Under the pieces are notes generated by a model. The model saw only the letters and a program-made list of their open reading frames with translations, made no database searches and was not told where the DNA came from. The translations under genes were made by a program, and so were the position numbers. Positions 7,640 to 17,049 of a stretch of 64,000 nucleotides of DNA are shown here, in pieces (position 1 is the stretch's first letter; each line of letters starts with the position of its first letter). The stretch comes from Halomarinibacterium sedimenti (GTDB lineage: Bacteria; Bacteroidota; Bacteroidia; Flavobacteriales; Flavobacteriaceae): NCBI RefSeq assembly GCF_019312585.1, contig NZ_JAHWDP010000001.1:310001-374000 (forward strand). The letters run 5' to 3'.

Positions 7640-10600
7640 TTATATTGCCTTAAATAACTTGTCAATTTTGGATTCAACAATTTCATTGGGTGCGACTTTA
7701 TAGAATTCATTGAGTATATCTAGAGAAGTTGGTTTCTTTGGGTATTGATTATTTAGAAGAAAATTTTTGAGAGCGAGGTTTACTTTGTCTTCACCAATTA
7801 ACTCACTTAACTTCACCATAATTATTGCGCCTTTAGAATAGGCTATGTGAGCATTCCCATAAGTGACTTTGTAAAGCGGTTGGTCTCCATTCAAACCTTT
7901 TTCACTATCATAAATCTGCTGATGAATTTTAATTCGTTCCATCATTTTTTCTATCCCATACATCTTTTTATACAACATCATTTCCGTGTACATCGCTAAG
8001 GTCTCTGTAAGCATTGAAGCACCTTCTCTCTCGTCTGGGTTTATTAGGCTATTCCCCCACCAAATATGAGAAAGCTCGTGTCCAGCTAATTCATTAATTA
8101 CGTCCTGTTTTTTATCGCTCTCGAGGTTCGTGTGAAAAATCATATCCTCGGTCATAAAGATGACTGAAGGGTAGGCAGTTGCTGCAAACCCTTTAGTAAA
8201 AGAAGAAACTTCAACAAAATTAATCGATTTAAATGGATATGCTCCAAAATGAGCTGTACAATAATCCAACGTAAGTTTAGCATTATTTAGTAAATGGTCT
8301 ACATTTTCAAAATGATTTTTGGTGTAATACACATTGATATTTACACCTTTATGTTGAATTGATTTATGTCTATATACTGCTGATGAAACTGCAAAACGAA
8401 AAGGAATATTCTCAGCTTTATAGTTAAAATAATTTCTATTAGCATCAGACCACTGTTCTACTAAATCGCCTGTACCTACAGCCACTTGAGGAGCTTCTGT
8501 AGAAACAGTCATATTCAAATTAATAAAGTCGTTTTTAAAAACCTCTGGAGCATCAATTGTATTGACTTGTGAAGCTTTTCCTAATTGAAATTCTTTACGT
8601 TTAAGCTCTTCTTCAATTTCCCTATCTTTTTGATAACCTATGGACGGAAAATAATTGCTAATTCGCATAAACGACCCATTACCAACAATAGCATTAAAAG
8701 ATTGATGACCATTTACAGCAAACCATTTATACGATAAGTTAAAACTTAGAGTAGTTTTTTCGTTAGGTTCTAATGGTTTTTTTAGTTTTATTTCAGAGAC
8801 AAAATCTTCCAGTTTTATACTATCTCCATTACTTTTAAATAAGGCATCATCAACTTTTAATTCGGGGTGAAAATTCACCAATATATTCTCAATTGGTTTA
8901 TCAGTTTGATTGTTTAAAACATATTTCCCTTGAATCTGGTATTCATTTTTTGATGGATAAAGCTGAATTTCTGTGGCCACATCCGTAATGGAAGGTTGTG
9001 GTAAGGATTCGTAAATGCGGAATTTCTGTTCGTATTCAACTGCTTCTAAAATAGTTTTTTCCTCATCTTTAGGAATGTATCCCTCCATAAAAGAGATTCC
9101 GGTTAACATGCATAAAACCAATAAAACAGAAGTGAATATTGATTTTTTAATATGCCAAACTCTTGTCTTTAAAAAATCAATTGCAACCCACAATAAGGCA
9201 ATGAAGCAGAATCCAAATAATAGCCGTTGGGAGAAAGCTGACAAATAAATTCCATACCCATTAAAATCACTGAAATTACCATTAAAGCCTGAAAATATTT
9301 GTAGTAATGGATATGTAAGAATTGATTTGGATAATGGAGTTGCTAAGGCAAAAACTGCCACGGTTGAAATTCCCAAAGCTGCAAACCGATTCTGGATAAT
9401 ATTATTTATCAATAGTAAAAAAGCTGAAAAAAGAAGTAATGGAAATGTATTGAAGATTATGACCCCTACATACGCTTTCCAATCAATATAAAAGTAATTA
9501 TAGCTAATCTGAAATACGATTCCTTCAGCAATAAGTAAAAAGGTGAAAAAGCATACCAAAATGTTTACTGAAACAAGATGTCCTAACATCTTATTTTTGG
9601 AAAAATAAGTGCTTTTTTCAATTAATTCGAAACCCGACGTATGACTTCTCCAATAGATGTCATTAATGAAATAGACCAAAATCAATAATCCGAATAAATG
9701 AAAGTTTTCAGAAATAGTGATGGCTAAAAGTCCAGAACTAGCATAGTTTTCAGGCAATCTAATGCCTTTATCTATATCTGCATACATTTCCATTCCTACG
9801 TAAAACACAAGTAGAATGGAAATCGCAACAATAGAGACACTTTTAAAGAGATAAATTAAGTCTATTCTCGCAAAAGATACCATCGATTTAAAACCTGCCA
9901 AACTTCCATAATAAAGTTGAGGAATCTTGATTTTTTTAAACGTTGATATGGAATTACCCGCTTCTATTTCTATTCTCCGCAGGACTTTTTTCCCTTTTTT
10001 TCGAGAAAAAGAGAAACATCGATAACTGAGCCATAAAAAGGTTCCAGAAATGAGAACAATTGCTAATCTGTTTATTAACAGCAGTCCCGATAGCGGTACA
10101 ATAAGTTCATTCTTTTGTTGTACCAAAAATATTCTTGCTTCAAAAAAATAGGCAGATAATCCAAATGGGTCTAATAAGGAAGACATTTGTTGTACTTCTA
10201 TAGATTGCGGTAAACTAGAAGACATAAATGGTGAGTTAGAAAACACTAAAAGCACCATATAAAGTACATACAACAAAAGTCCGCCAACAACTACCAATAA
10301 CTTTTTACGTGTTGAATAGGCAATAAAAAATAAAAAGCTGCAAACAAAGAAACAATTTATCAATCCAAATAAAAGGAGAGGGTACAAATAGTGCCATACA
10401 TTAAATCCTGCTTGTATTTCACTTCCAATTCGCAAATTTTGACCAATAACAAACCCCAAAATAAGTAGCCCAAAACTCAAAAATGTTTTTAGAAAAAGAA
10501 ATCCGAATTTCCCTTTTAAATACGACTTTTTGGATATTGGTAATGCAAAAAACATATTTTCGAATTGTGCATCCCATTCTTTAAAAAGGAGTTGGTTCGA

Positions 10601-10813
10601 AAAGAGAATGGCAAAGAATATAATCGACAGACTTAACATTCCTGTCATAAAACCAATAGTGTAAGGCGAATTAAGGTAAATTCCTTCTCCTGCACTCAAA
10701 TTGAACTTATTCCCGCAAAAAACTCCAATACATAGTAGAATTATGGCAATAAGATAGGTGACCCAATGCCTTGAACTTTGCTTTAATTCAAATAGTAACA
10801 AAGCATTCATCAT
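7640..10813 (-). CDS. ABC-2 permease fused to an M1-family aminopeptidase domain
   Basis: The 1057-residue protein joins two modules. The first about 570 residues have roughly 12 membrane segments resembling two ABC-2-type permease units. The rest is an M1 (gluzincin) peptidase-like domain with HELSH at 912-916, a downstream LTETLAMYTE segment giving the third Glu ligand (E937), and AYSKGA matching the catalytic-Tyr region. I see no GxMEN exopeptidase motif, and the His-to-Glu spacing is 20 residues rather than the common 18. It overlaps the ATPase gene by four bases (ATGA), so the two form one exporter. Such fusions are known in Bacteroidota; the transported substrate is unknown. Confidence 0.87.
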   Translation of the reverse strand: MMNALLLFELKQSSRHWVTYLIAIILLCIGVFCGNKFNLSAGEGIYLNSPYTIGFMTGMLSLSIIFFAILFSNQLLFKEWDAQFENMFFALPISKKSYLKGKFGFLFLKTFLSFGLLILGFVIGQNLRIGSEIQAGFNVWHYLYPLLLFGLINCFFVCSFLFFIAYSTRKKLLVVVGGLLLYVLYMVLLVFSNSPFMSSSLPQSIEVQQMSSLLDPFGLSAYFFEARIFLVQQKNELIVPLSGLLLINRLAIVLISGTFLWLSYRCFSFSRKKGKKVLRRIEIEAGNSISTFKKIKIPQLYYGSLAGFKSMVSFARIDLIYLFKSVSIVAISILLVFYVGMEMYADIDKGIRLPENYASSGLLAITISENFHLFGLLILVYFINDIYWRSHTSGFELIEKSTYFSKNKMLGHLVSVNILVCFFTFLLIAEGIVFQISYNYFYIDWKAYVGVIIFNTFPLLLFSAFLLLINNIIQNRFAALGISTVAVFALATPLSKSILTYPLLQIFSGFNGNFSDFNGYGIYLSAFSQRLLFGFCFIALLWVAIDFLKTRVWHIKKSIFTSVLLVLCMLTGISFMEGYIPKDEEKTILEAVEYEQKFRIYESLPQPSITDVATEIQLYPSKNEYQIQGKYVLNNQTDKPIENILVNFHPELKVDDALFKSNGDSIKLEDFVSEIKLKKPLEPNEKTTLSFNLSYKWFAVNGHQSFNAIVGNGSFMRISNYFPSIGYQKDREIEEELKRKEFQLGKASQVNTIDAPEVFKNDFINLNMTVSTEAPQVAVGTGDLVEQWSDANRNYFNYKAENIPFRFAVSSAVYRHKSIQHKGVNINVYYTKNHFENVDHLLNNAKLTLDYCTAHFGAYPFKSINFVEVSSFTKGFAATAYPSVIFMTEDMIFHTNLESDKKQDVINELAGHELSHIWWGNSLINPDEREGASMLTETLAMYTEMMLYKKMYGIEKMMERIKIHQQIYDSEKGLNGDQPLYKVTYGNAHIAYSKGAIIMVKLSELIGEDKVNLALKNFLLNNQYPKKPTSLDILNEFYKVAPNEIVESKIDKLFKAI

Positions 10814-11685
10814 TCGTTATTTTGAGAAAGTGCGTAAAAATAAACGTGCTCCAACAAAGGAGTAGTCATTTCAAAATCTTTTGGCTGTTCGTTTGAAAAT
10901 ACAGTAATCTGTAATTTTCTTTCAACCAATTGTTGACTGATAATGTTGAAATTGGAATGATAAAAATCCAATTCATCCTTTTCAATAGATTTTGACCAGA
11001 TCTTGTTTTTCAGTTCCAAAATCAATTCTTTTGGTTGACCAGATTTAAGAAATTGCCCTTTATTCATAATGGTCATTTCTGAACATAAATTCTTTACATC
11101 TTCCACTAAGTGTGTGGAGAGTATAACAATAACATCGGCACTAATTTCATTCAATAAAGTATTAAATCGGTTTCGCTCTTCCGGGTCTAGTCCAGCAGTG
11201 GGCTCATCCACAATAATTATTTTGGGTTTTCCCAATAATGCTTGAGCTACACCAAAACGCTGTTTCATTCCACCAGAAAACGTATGTACTTCTTTGTTCT
11301 TAAAATTCCAAAGATTTACTTTCTCTAACAAATACTGAATTTGGTCTTTACGCTCTGTATCATCTTTAATTCCTTTTAAAATGGCAATATGGTTTAAAAG
11401 ATTATAAGCACTAACTTTAGGATACACTCCAAAATCCTGAGGTAAAAATCCTAAGTTCTTTTTAATATAATCCGAATTTCTGACGATATCAACATCGTTA
11501 AATTGAATACTTCCTGAAGACGGTTTTTGAAGCCCTACGATTGTTTTCATAAGAGAAGATTTTCCTGCACCATTAGGACCCAACAACCCAAACATTCCAT
11601 TTTTTATCTCTATTGAAATATTATTTATGGCCTGATGTCCATTGTTATAAGTAAGGTTTAGATTATTGATCTTTAAAGTGTTCAT
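10810..11685 (-). CDS. ABC transporter ATP-binding protein
   Basis: ATPase subunit of 291 residues for the permease-peptidase fusion encoded next. Walker A GPNGAGKS is at 36-43, the signature FSGGMKQR at 137-144, Walker B IIIVDEP at 156-162, and the switch His follows in STHL. The C-terminal about 80 residues are less conserved and probably interact with the permease. The stop overlaps the partner start (ATGA), which implies translational coupling. Upstream, 93 bases separate it from the tautomerase-like gene. Confidence 0.92.
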   Translation of the reverse strand: MNTLKINNLNLTYNNGHQAINNISIEIKNGMFGLLGPNGAGKSSLMKTIVGLQKPSSGSIQFNDVDIVRNSDYIKKNLGFLPQDFGVYPKVSAYNLLNHIAILKGIKDDTERKDQIQYLLEKVNLWNFKNKEVHTFSGGMKQRFGVAQALLGKPKIIIVDEPTAGLDPEERNRFNTLLNEISADVIVILSTHLVEDVKNLCSEMTIMNKGQFLKSGQPKELILELKNKIWSKSIEKDELDFYHSNFNIISQQLVERKLQITVFSNEQPKDFEMTTPLLEHVYFYALSQNNE

Positions 11686-11778
11686 TTTTTAGTCTTCTTT
11701 AATGGCATTAATTGCTTTAATCTTCTTATTCAAAAATTTATCTGAATTTGGATGCTTTTTTTATACTATTCTGAGAAG

Positions 11779-12123
11779 TTATATCATTGTTTTATTACAA
11801 TAAGTTGCTCTCTCAAAATCCCTTATGTTAATAGAAATAATAGGCACTTCAGGAAACATTCCTTTAAGTTCTGTAACTATTCGTTTTGAAAGCCCTGCTT
11901 TCTGTTCTGTATTTCTTCCTTCCATGATATTCCCAAAAACATGAATGAAGTTATCCTTTGAATTACCTGTAGTGTAATATTGAAATTGATTGATTCTTAC
12001 TTTTATTTCTTCAGGAAGAAACAATCCAGTCGATTCTGCTGTATTATATACATTCTGTATAATTTCTTGTGGTGATTTTAATTTGATAATCTCCTCTGAG
12101 CAGTCTATTATAAAATGTGGCAT
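11779..12123 (-). CDS. 5-carboxymethyl-2-hydroxymuconate isomerase-like tautomerase
   Basis: Protein of 114 residues in the tautomerase superfamily, CHMI group. It keeps the N-terminal proline after the initiator Met (MPHFIIDCSEEI), the catalytic base in this superfamily once Met is removed. The C-terminal ISINIRDFERATYCNK is characteristic of CHMI. No homoprotocatechuate degradation genes are nearby, so the physiological substrate may differ. It starts 12 bases after the serine hydrolase gene. Confidence 0.85.
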   Translation of the reverse strand: MPHFIIDCSEEIIKLKSPQEIIQNVYNTAESTGLFLPEEIKVRINQFQYYTTGNSKDNFIHVFGNIMEGRNTEQKAGLSKRIVTELKGMFPEVPIISINIRDFERATYCNKTMI

Positions 12124-12135
12124 AATCTGTTGTTT

Positions 12136-13224
12136 TTAAGTTTGTTTTTTTAAGTTTTCAATTATTAATGTTACTATATCTCGCGTAACTTTTGTTGGTG
12201 AGTTACAATCACAATTACTAAAACCTACTACGTACACATCGTAATCTGGCACATAAACTCCCATAGATTTATATCCAAATATACTTCCCCCATGCTCTCT
12301 AGTAGAAATTCCTTCTGTTTCATTTAATTGCCAGCCATAGCCATAATTAATTAGCTCTCCGCTGTTTAATTTATAGTTTCTAAATATTATTTCTTTTGTT
12401 TTTTCACTTATTAATTCATTATCATTGATTGCATTTTGCCATTTCAGCATATCATTTGCCGTTGACATTAAGGCCCCTGATGAAAAAGGAATGCTATAAC
12501 TTATGTTTGTTTTATTCACGTATCCGTAGGTTCTTTTGTGATAACCATAGGCCCTATTCTTTATAACCTCTCTATCACTTGAATAACGGGAATTTTTCAT
12601 CCCAAGTTTTTCGAAAATGTATGTTTCAATAAAATCTTCGTAGGTATTTCCAGACACTAATTCTATAATATATCCTAAAAGGACATAGCCAGAATTATTG
12701 TAAGAATATTGCTCCCCTGGTTCAAAATCGACGGGCTCATCCATAAAAAATTCTACAAGTTCTTTTGATGCCATATCTTTCCTTGCAATATTCATAATGG
12801 ATTTCATCTTAGTAAAATCTTTAATTCCAGACGTATGCGTCAATAAATGATGGATAGTGATATTGTCTCCTTTAGGGTAATCTGGAATGAATTTTGAAAT
12901 AGGATCATTTACATTTAATTTACCTTGTTCCTCGAGCATCATGATAGCAATGGCTGTAAATTGTTTGGTCATGGAACCTATTTGAAAAACGTTATCCGGG
13001 GTCATAGTAACATCTAGTTCAATGTTAGATTTACCGAAGGCCTTTAAGTAAATTGGTTCACAATCCTTGGAAACCAAAAATACTCCTCCAGGTCCATCTT
13101 TTTGAAATATGGGCTGAAGGAGACTATCAATTTTAGATTCTAATGTTTGTGCAACACCTAATTGAATTGAAAAAAAGAAAAGTATTAAATATTTTACACC
13201 GAGTATTTGATTCATTTTATTCAT
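12136..13224 (-). CDS. Periplasmic class C beta-lactamase-fold serine hydrolase
   Basis: Exported penicillin-binding-protein-like hydrolase of 362 residues with an N-terminal signal (about 1-25). The SxxK motif is S84-M-T-K87, the second motif is Y175-N-N177 in YSYNNSGY, and the third is the EHGGS box near 321, equivalent to KTG. These proteins include D-aminopeptidases, esterases and beta-lactamases; the real substrate cannot be told. It is followed by the CHMI-like gene 12 bases downstream. Confidence 0.88.
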   Translation of the reverse strand: MNKMNQILGVKYLILFFFSIQLGVAQTLESKIDSLLQPIFQKDGPGGVFLVSKDCEPIYLKAFGKSNIELDVTMTPDNVFQIGSMTKQFTAIAIMMLEEQGKLNVNDPISKFIPDYPKGDNITIHHLLTHTSGIKDFTKMKSIMNIARKDMASKELVEFFMDEPVDFEPGEQYSYNNSGYVLLGYIIELVSGNTYEDFIETYIFEKLGMKNSRYSSDREVIKNRAYGYHKRTYGYVNKTNISYSIPFSSGALMSTANDMLKWQNAINDNELISEKTKEIIFRNYKLNSGELINYGYGWQLNETEGISTREHGGSIFGYKSMGVYVPDYDVYVVGFSNCDCNSPTKVTRDIVTLIIENLKKQT

Positions 13225-13263
13225 TGATTTTATGTTGTAAATCTTGATCTTATAATTTTAAAG

Positions 13264-14397
13264 TCAATTCCCGATTATCCAATTTGTAATCTTATCCAAA
13301 AAACGATTTACAAATTTCTTTTCAAGAAATGGATATTCATCCCTCCTTCCCGTGGTTGCTTTTTGGAAAAAATGATTGGCATGTTCAAATGTTATAAATT
13401 GATAATCAGACCCCGATTTAAGAAGGGCATTTTCCATTCGATCCTTATTCTGGTCGATCGTAACCTGAAAATCTAATCCTCCAAATAAGCCTAATACAGG
13501 CACTTCCAATTGTTTCAAATCAATTGATGGATCGTAGTAAAGAAATGAGGTAAGGGATGGTAAACCGTAAATTATTTTGAATTCCTTGGTTTTAGCTAGG
13601 GCTTCCTTTTCAATTTTCAAAGTGTCAACGACATTTTTTGATAAAGATGACTCATACAAAATAACTTCAGTACTTTCTCGGAACAAGCTTAATGCCTCAT
13701 TAATATTTTTGTTATCCTTGATAGCCCACATCAATCTACTATGGGCTGATACATTAGCTTCAATAAGTGGTTTTGAGATATTGGCTTCGTTATTTTCTTG
13801 CCTTACTTGGTACAAAACCACTTCTACAAGAGGCACCGCAGGGGCACCCATTAAAATCACCTTTTTGACTGACGTATTTCCAACAGCAACCTTTGATGCA
13901 AGAATACCTCCCTGACTATGCCCAAATAATATAAAGTCATGGAAGGGATGCTTTATGTTCGATTTAAAATAATCCATTATATTTTTAAGGTCGTTTGAAT
14001 GGTCCTCTATGGTACTGTTCACAAAATCACCTGTACTTTCACCTACCCCTCTATCATCATAGCGAAAAGAAGCAATTCCTTTAGAAGCTAGGTGGTCGGC
14101 GATGACCTTTAGTATTTTAAACCCCTCTAAGGTTTCATCTCTATCTTGGTCACCACTTCCAGAAAGTAATATAACGAGGGAGGAAACTTCTGGTTTAACT
14201 GGAGTAGTAAGCGTTCCACCAATTTGAGTATCACCTGTTTTAATTATGAGATTAATATCTTCTTTGTCATTATTAAAAGTTAAGCCAATTCTTGTATTTG
14301 GCTCAGGCTCAAAGTAGGTTTTATTGGTGAAAGCATAACAAGCATGGGCCATGATTAAAAACCCTATAATGCCTAACAATTTTATACTTCTTTTCAT
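13264..14397 (-). CDS. Secreted alpha/beta hydrolase
   Basis: Exported alpha/beta-fold hydrolase of 377 residues with a signal peptide (about 1-22). The nucleophile elbow is GHSQGG with S161. Oxyanion-region elements LLSGSGDQDRDE and YDDRGVGES are typical of the BAAT/peptidase-S9-like group. A likely acid is in GLFGGLDFQV and the catalytic His in FEHANHFF. Acts in the periplasm on an unknown ester or peptide. Separated by 39 bases from the serine hydrolase gene, so probably in the same operon. Confidence 0.87.
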   Translation of the reverse strand: MKRSIKLLGIIGFLIMAHACYAFTNKTYFEPEPNTRIGLTFNNDKEDINLIIKTGDTQIGGTLTTPVKPEVSSLVILLSGSGDQDRDETLEGFKILKVIADHLASKGIASFRYDDRGVGESTGDFVNSTIEDHSNDLKNIMDYFKSNIKHPFHDFILFGHSQGGILASKVAVGNTSVKKVILMGAPAVPLVEVVLYQVRQENNEANISKPLIEANVSAHSRLMWAIKDNKNINEALSLFRESTEVILYESSLSKNVVDTLKIEKEALAKTKEFKIIYGLPSLTSFLYYDPSIDLKQLEVPVLGLFGGLDFQVTIDQNKDRMENALLKSGSDYQFITFEHANHFFQKATTGRRDEYPFLEKKFVNRFLDKITNWIIGN

Positions 14398-14539
14398 TAT
14401 TTGTTATTTATATTATACTCCTAAGTCAGCTAATTTTTTTATGTTTTGATAAAATTAAACGGGTTTAGATTATTAAATCTTAAACTACATTAAGAAAAAC
14501 CAAGGGTATCTTTTATTGACGATGTCTTATTCAAAAAAG

Positions 14540-15235
14540 TTACAATGATTGGCTGGACTTTATCTGGTAAGCCATTTTTTTGAAGCCTTTGAACAATAAC
14601 CAAATGGTAAATGACAGCTCTCCAATAACACCCGTAAGAATAACACCCATCTCAAAATAAGACTTAAATTGACTATAATCTTCTAGAGTTAATTTTGCTG
14701 AAGAATCAATAAAATATCCAAGTGAAGCCAGTATTAATAATATGCCTAAAGTGCTAGGGATTGTTGATGATTTTAAGCCAAGATATCCTAGAATCAATAA
14801 ATGAATCGCAAAAAACATTAATCCAATTGTCCATAGAATATCGAAATTCACTAATAAAATCATTATTTCCTCTTGTAAAGGATTTGAAATTATCGGGTTA
14901 GAAGTTTGGATGTATATTTTAAATAAATAAATCAAACCGATAATAAAAAAAAGAGCGTGCAATAATCTAAATATTGATGCCAAATACGAAAGCCTCTTAC
15001 TGACAGTCACGGTTATTTTAAAAAGTGACCAAACCAATAACAAATCGAAAAAAACCATCACAACAAATCCAATTAAACCATAACCAAATTGTATATGGTT
15101 ATTTATAATATTAGTTGTAGTAGTTATGGGGTCTTTCAAATCCACAAGACTTTCAAGGATTGCAAAGTTGGCGTAAAATCCACTTATAAAAATCAATAAA
15201 TAAGCAATTCCTGAAATTTTAATTATCTGTTTCAT
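14540..15235 (-). CDS. DUF4386-family membrane protein
   Basis: Integral membrane protein of 231 residues with about six hydrophobic helices. Its order and motifs (SGFYANFAILESLVD near the N-terminus, SYLASIFRLLHALFF in the middle, LGYLGLKSSTIPS later) match DUF4386. No biochemical role is established that I know of. It is flanked by non-coding gaps on both sides, and its promoter region carries a copy of a 20-base motif shared with the next gene upstream. Confidence 0.8.
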   Translation of the reverse strand: MKQIIKISGIAYLLIFISGFYANFAILESLVDLKDPITTTTNIINNHIQFGYGLIGFVVMVFFDLLLVWSLFKITVTVSKRLSYLASIFRLLHALFFIIGLIYLFKIYIQTSNPIISNPLQEEIMILLVNFDILWTIGLMFFAIHLLILGYLGLKSSTIPSTLGILLILASLGYFIDSSAKLTLEDYSQFKSYFEMGVILTGVIGELSFTIWLLFKGFKKMAYQIKSSQSL

Positions 15236-15285
15236 AATGTTTTACATTAATATTATGAACAAAATTATGGCCTCAAAATTTATAT

Positions 15286-15306
15286 TTCATTGACTTATGT
15301 TAAGTA
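15286..15306. repeat. Copy 1 of a 20-base promoter-region motif
   Basis: TTTCATTGACTTATGTTAAG lies about 50-70 bases upstream of the DUF4386 gene. It differs at one position from a copy at 16737-16757, upstream of the esterase gene. The core CTTAACNTAAG (minus strand) is nearly palindromic, as expected for a dimeric regulator site. Role inferred only from position. Confidence 0.5.
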
Positions 15307-15406
15307 ATAACCTATTTCGAAGTTTCTTTTAATCTATAATACTTAGCATCTAGTAATGAATAAAACTTTTTACTTATTAGATCATGAAGGGTAATTTAAT
15401 ATTACA

Positions 15407-16627
15407 TTAGTTTTTCTCTAATCGGTCTATTTCAAGTTGGTAACCCTCCTCATAACCCAATTTGTATTTTTTCGACACTTTAATAGCTTCTTCATAAGTA
15501 CTAATAGCTCGCTGTATCTGATTTACTTTTTCATAGAGTTTAGCCAAGTTATTTAAAAGACCAACATATTTTGGATAGGCTTCAGTAGCTCTTTTTAATA
15601 CAACTATAGCATCTGTAGTCTCCCCTTTTTCATCTAGACCAGCATATAATTTTACATAATCCATGGCAGGTCTTCTGGTCATTTCTCCATATTGTGATAT
15701 AAGATTTTGTTCATCTTTTAAAAAGGTGGTCCTATCAAAGTTTTCAATTGTAAACTTGGTGTTTTTCAAATCTGAAAAGATAAACCTTAAGCCGTGATAA
15801 TTTAAGAGTAATCGCGCTTGATTGTGGTCTTCATCTCCAACTTCTTCATGCTTCCATCTAAAGCCGTGAGGTGTATTTTTATTGACCACCTCAACATAGC
15901 GTTTTAATTCTTGACGCATTCCCCAACCATCGTCACCACCTATTCCAAAATACACGGTTTTGTTTAAACTGAAATTTGCCATATAGAAGGTTTTGGCTGT
16001 TTCTATCATCTCTTCATTATTCCACCATAAAGCAGGTGCTTGTATGATAAACGCATCAAAAAGATCAGGTGATTGCATCAATACAAAGGTGCTAAATAAG
16101 CCTCCAAAAGAGTGCCCTTCTAAAATGCGAAATGGATGTGTTCTATACGTGGTTTCTACATAAGGTATGAGTTCTTCTTCTAAAAACTTTAAAAATAATG
16201 GTGCCCCTCCGCTCTGAGGTATACCTGCCCCTCCTGCTCCGCCATAAACGCCTTCGCCAGCTTTTGATGGTGTCAAGTCTTTGGCTCTGTCCATACTTTG
16301 AATACCTACAATAATTAATGGTGAAATCAATCCTGACTCAGCTAATAATTCTGCGGTAGCTACAGTATGTTTAATATTTCCTAACCCATCTAAAACATAT
16401 AGAACTGGATAATTGGCATTCGAAGTTTCATACCCAATAGGTAATGAAATAATAATTGGTCTGTCTTCATCAAGGATTTTAGACTTATAAATATGTTGCG
16501 TTCCCAGCCCTAGAAGCTGTCCATCTTCGGTCATGTCTATAGTATTGGCTAATTGTGCGTTTAACTGGCAATAACCTAATACCATAATGGCAATAGGCAT
16601 TAGTCGCTTAATTATTTTTGTCCTCAT
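15407..16627 (-). CDS. Secreted Fes/esterase-D-like hydrolase with C-terminal TPR
   Basis: Exported protein of 406 residues. After a signal peptide (about 1-24) comes an esterase fold of the siderophore-esterase/esterase D group: LPIGYETSNANYPVLYVLDG, then the nucleophile elbow EGHSFGG with S173, and a likely catalytic His in DEDHNQARL. About 90 residues at the C-terminus form two or three TPR-like helical pairs (LNNLAKLYEKVNQIQRAISTYEEAI). A glycine-rich insert (GGAGGAGIPQSGG) sits near 130-140. Substrate unknown; siderophore or surface-ester cleavage is possible. Confidence 0.83.
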   Translation of the reverse strand: MRTKIIKRLMPIAIMVLGYCQLNAQLANTIDMTEDGQLLGLGTQHIYKSKILDEDRPIIISLPIGYETSNANYPVLYVLDGLGNIKHTVATAELLAESGLISPLIIVGIQSMDRAKDLTPSKAGEGVYGGAGGAGIPQSGGAPLFLKFLEEELIPYVETTYRTHPFRILEGHSFGGLFSTFVLMQSPDLFDAFIIQAPALWWNNEEMIETAKTFYMANFSLNKTVYFGIGGDDGWGMRQELKRYVEVVNKNTPHGFRWKHEEVGDEDHNQARLLLNYHGLRFIFSDLKNTKFTIENFDRTTFLKDEQNLISQYGEMTRRPAMDYVKLYAGLDEKGETTDAIVVLKRATEAYPKYVGLLNNLAKLYEKVNQIQRAISTYEEAIKVSKKYKLGYEEGYQLEIDRLEKN

Positions 16628-17049
16628 AATGGTTGTTTTTTCATTTTTAATTATTAGTAACCATTTCTTGATTATAATATGTTGTTTTTTGCAAGACCTA
16701 CATATTTATAAACAAATTTATAGACTTATGTAATTAATTTCATTGACTTAAGTTAAGAACTAATCCTTTTAAAAAAAATGCTATTGTCTATGGAAATAAT
16801 TAGAACTTATAGAAAGATTGCTTTAGTGCTGTTATAATTTGTTACGAACTATCTATTGTAAAATCTGATATCATTGGTTTTATTTAACTGTTATTTGAAA
16901 TGTTTTGACCTTGGTGAAAATGTCCTCTTTCAAAGATTCACTATTGATTTCCTCACTACAGAAATTATTAAAAAATGTAGGCAATAAAAATGTAGGTTAT
17001 TCAAAATTCAACACATACAATCACTATATTTAGTTGGCATTAGTTTTCT
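16628..17049. other. 422-base intergenic region
   Basis: AT-rich non-coding stretch between the esterase gene and the next upstream gene. It holds the second copy of the 20-base motif (16737-16757) and presumably the esterase promoter. A short direct repeat AAATGTAGG occurs twice near 16975-16998. I see no RNA gene or intact reading frame. Confidence 0.5.
16737..16757. repeat. Copy 2 of the 20-base promoter-region motif
   Basis: TTTCATTGACTTAAGTTAAG, about 110-130 bases upstream of the esterase start. It matches the copy at 15286-15306 with one mismatch and is partly palindromic (CTTAAGTTAAG). A further GACTTATGTAA lies just before it, so the site may be a tandem operator. Confidence 0.5.

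Noticed and set aside
11690-11778. Open tail before the ABC ATPase start that encodes a lysine-rich peptide (KKIKAIN)
   Set aside because: It has no start codon, and a stop precedes it; it may be a gene remnant but cannot be tied to any family.
16628-17049. Possible hidden gene or small RNA in the 422-base gap
   Set aside because: No open frame of useful length, no strong hairpin with a U-run.
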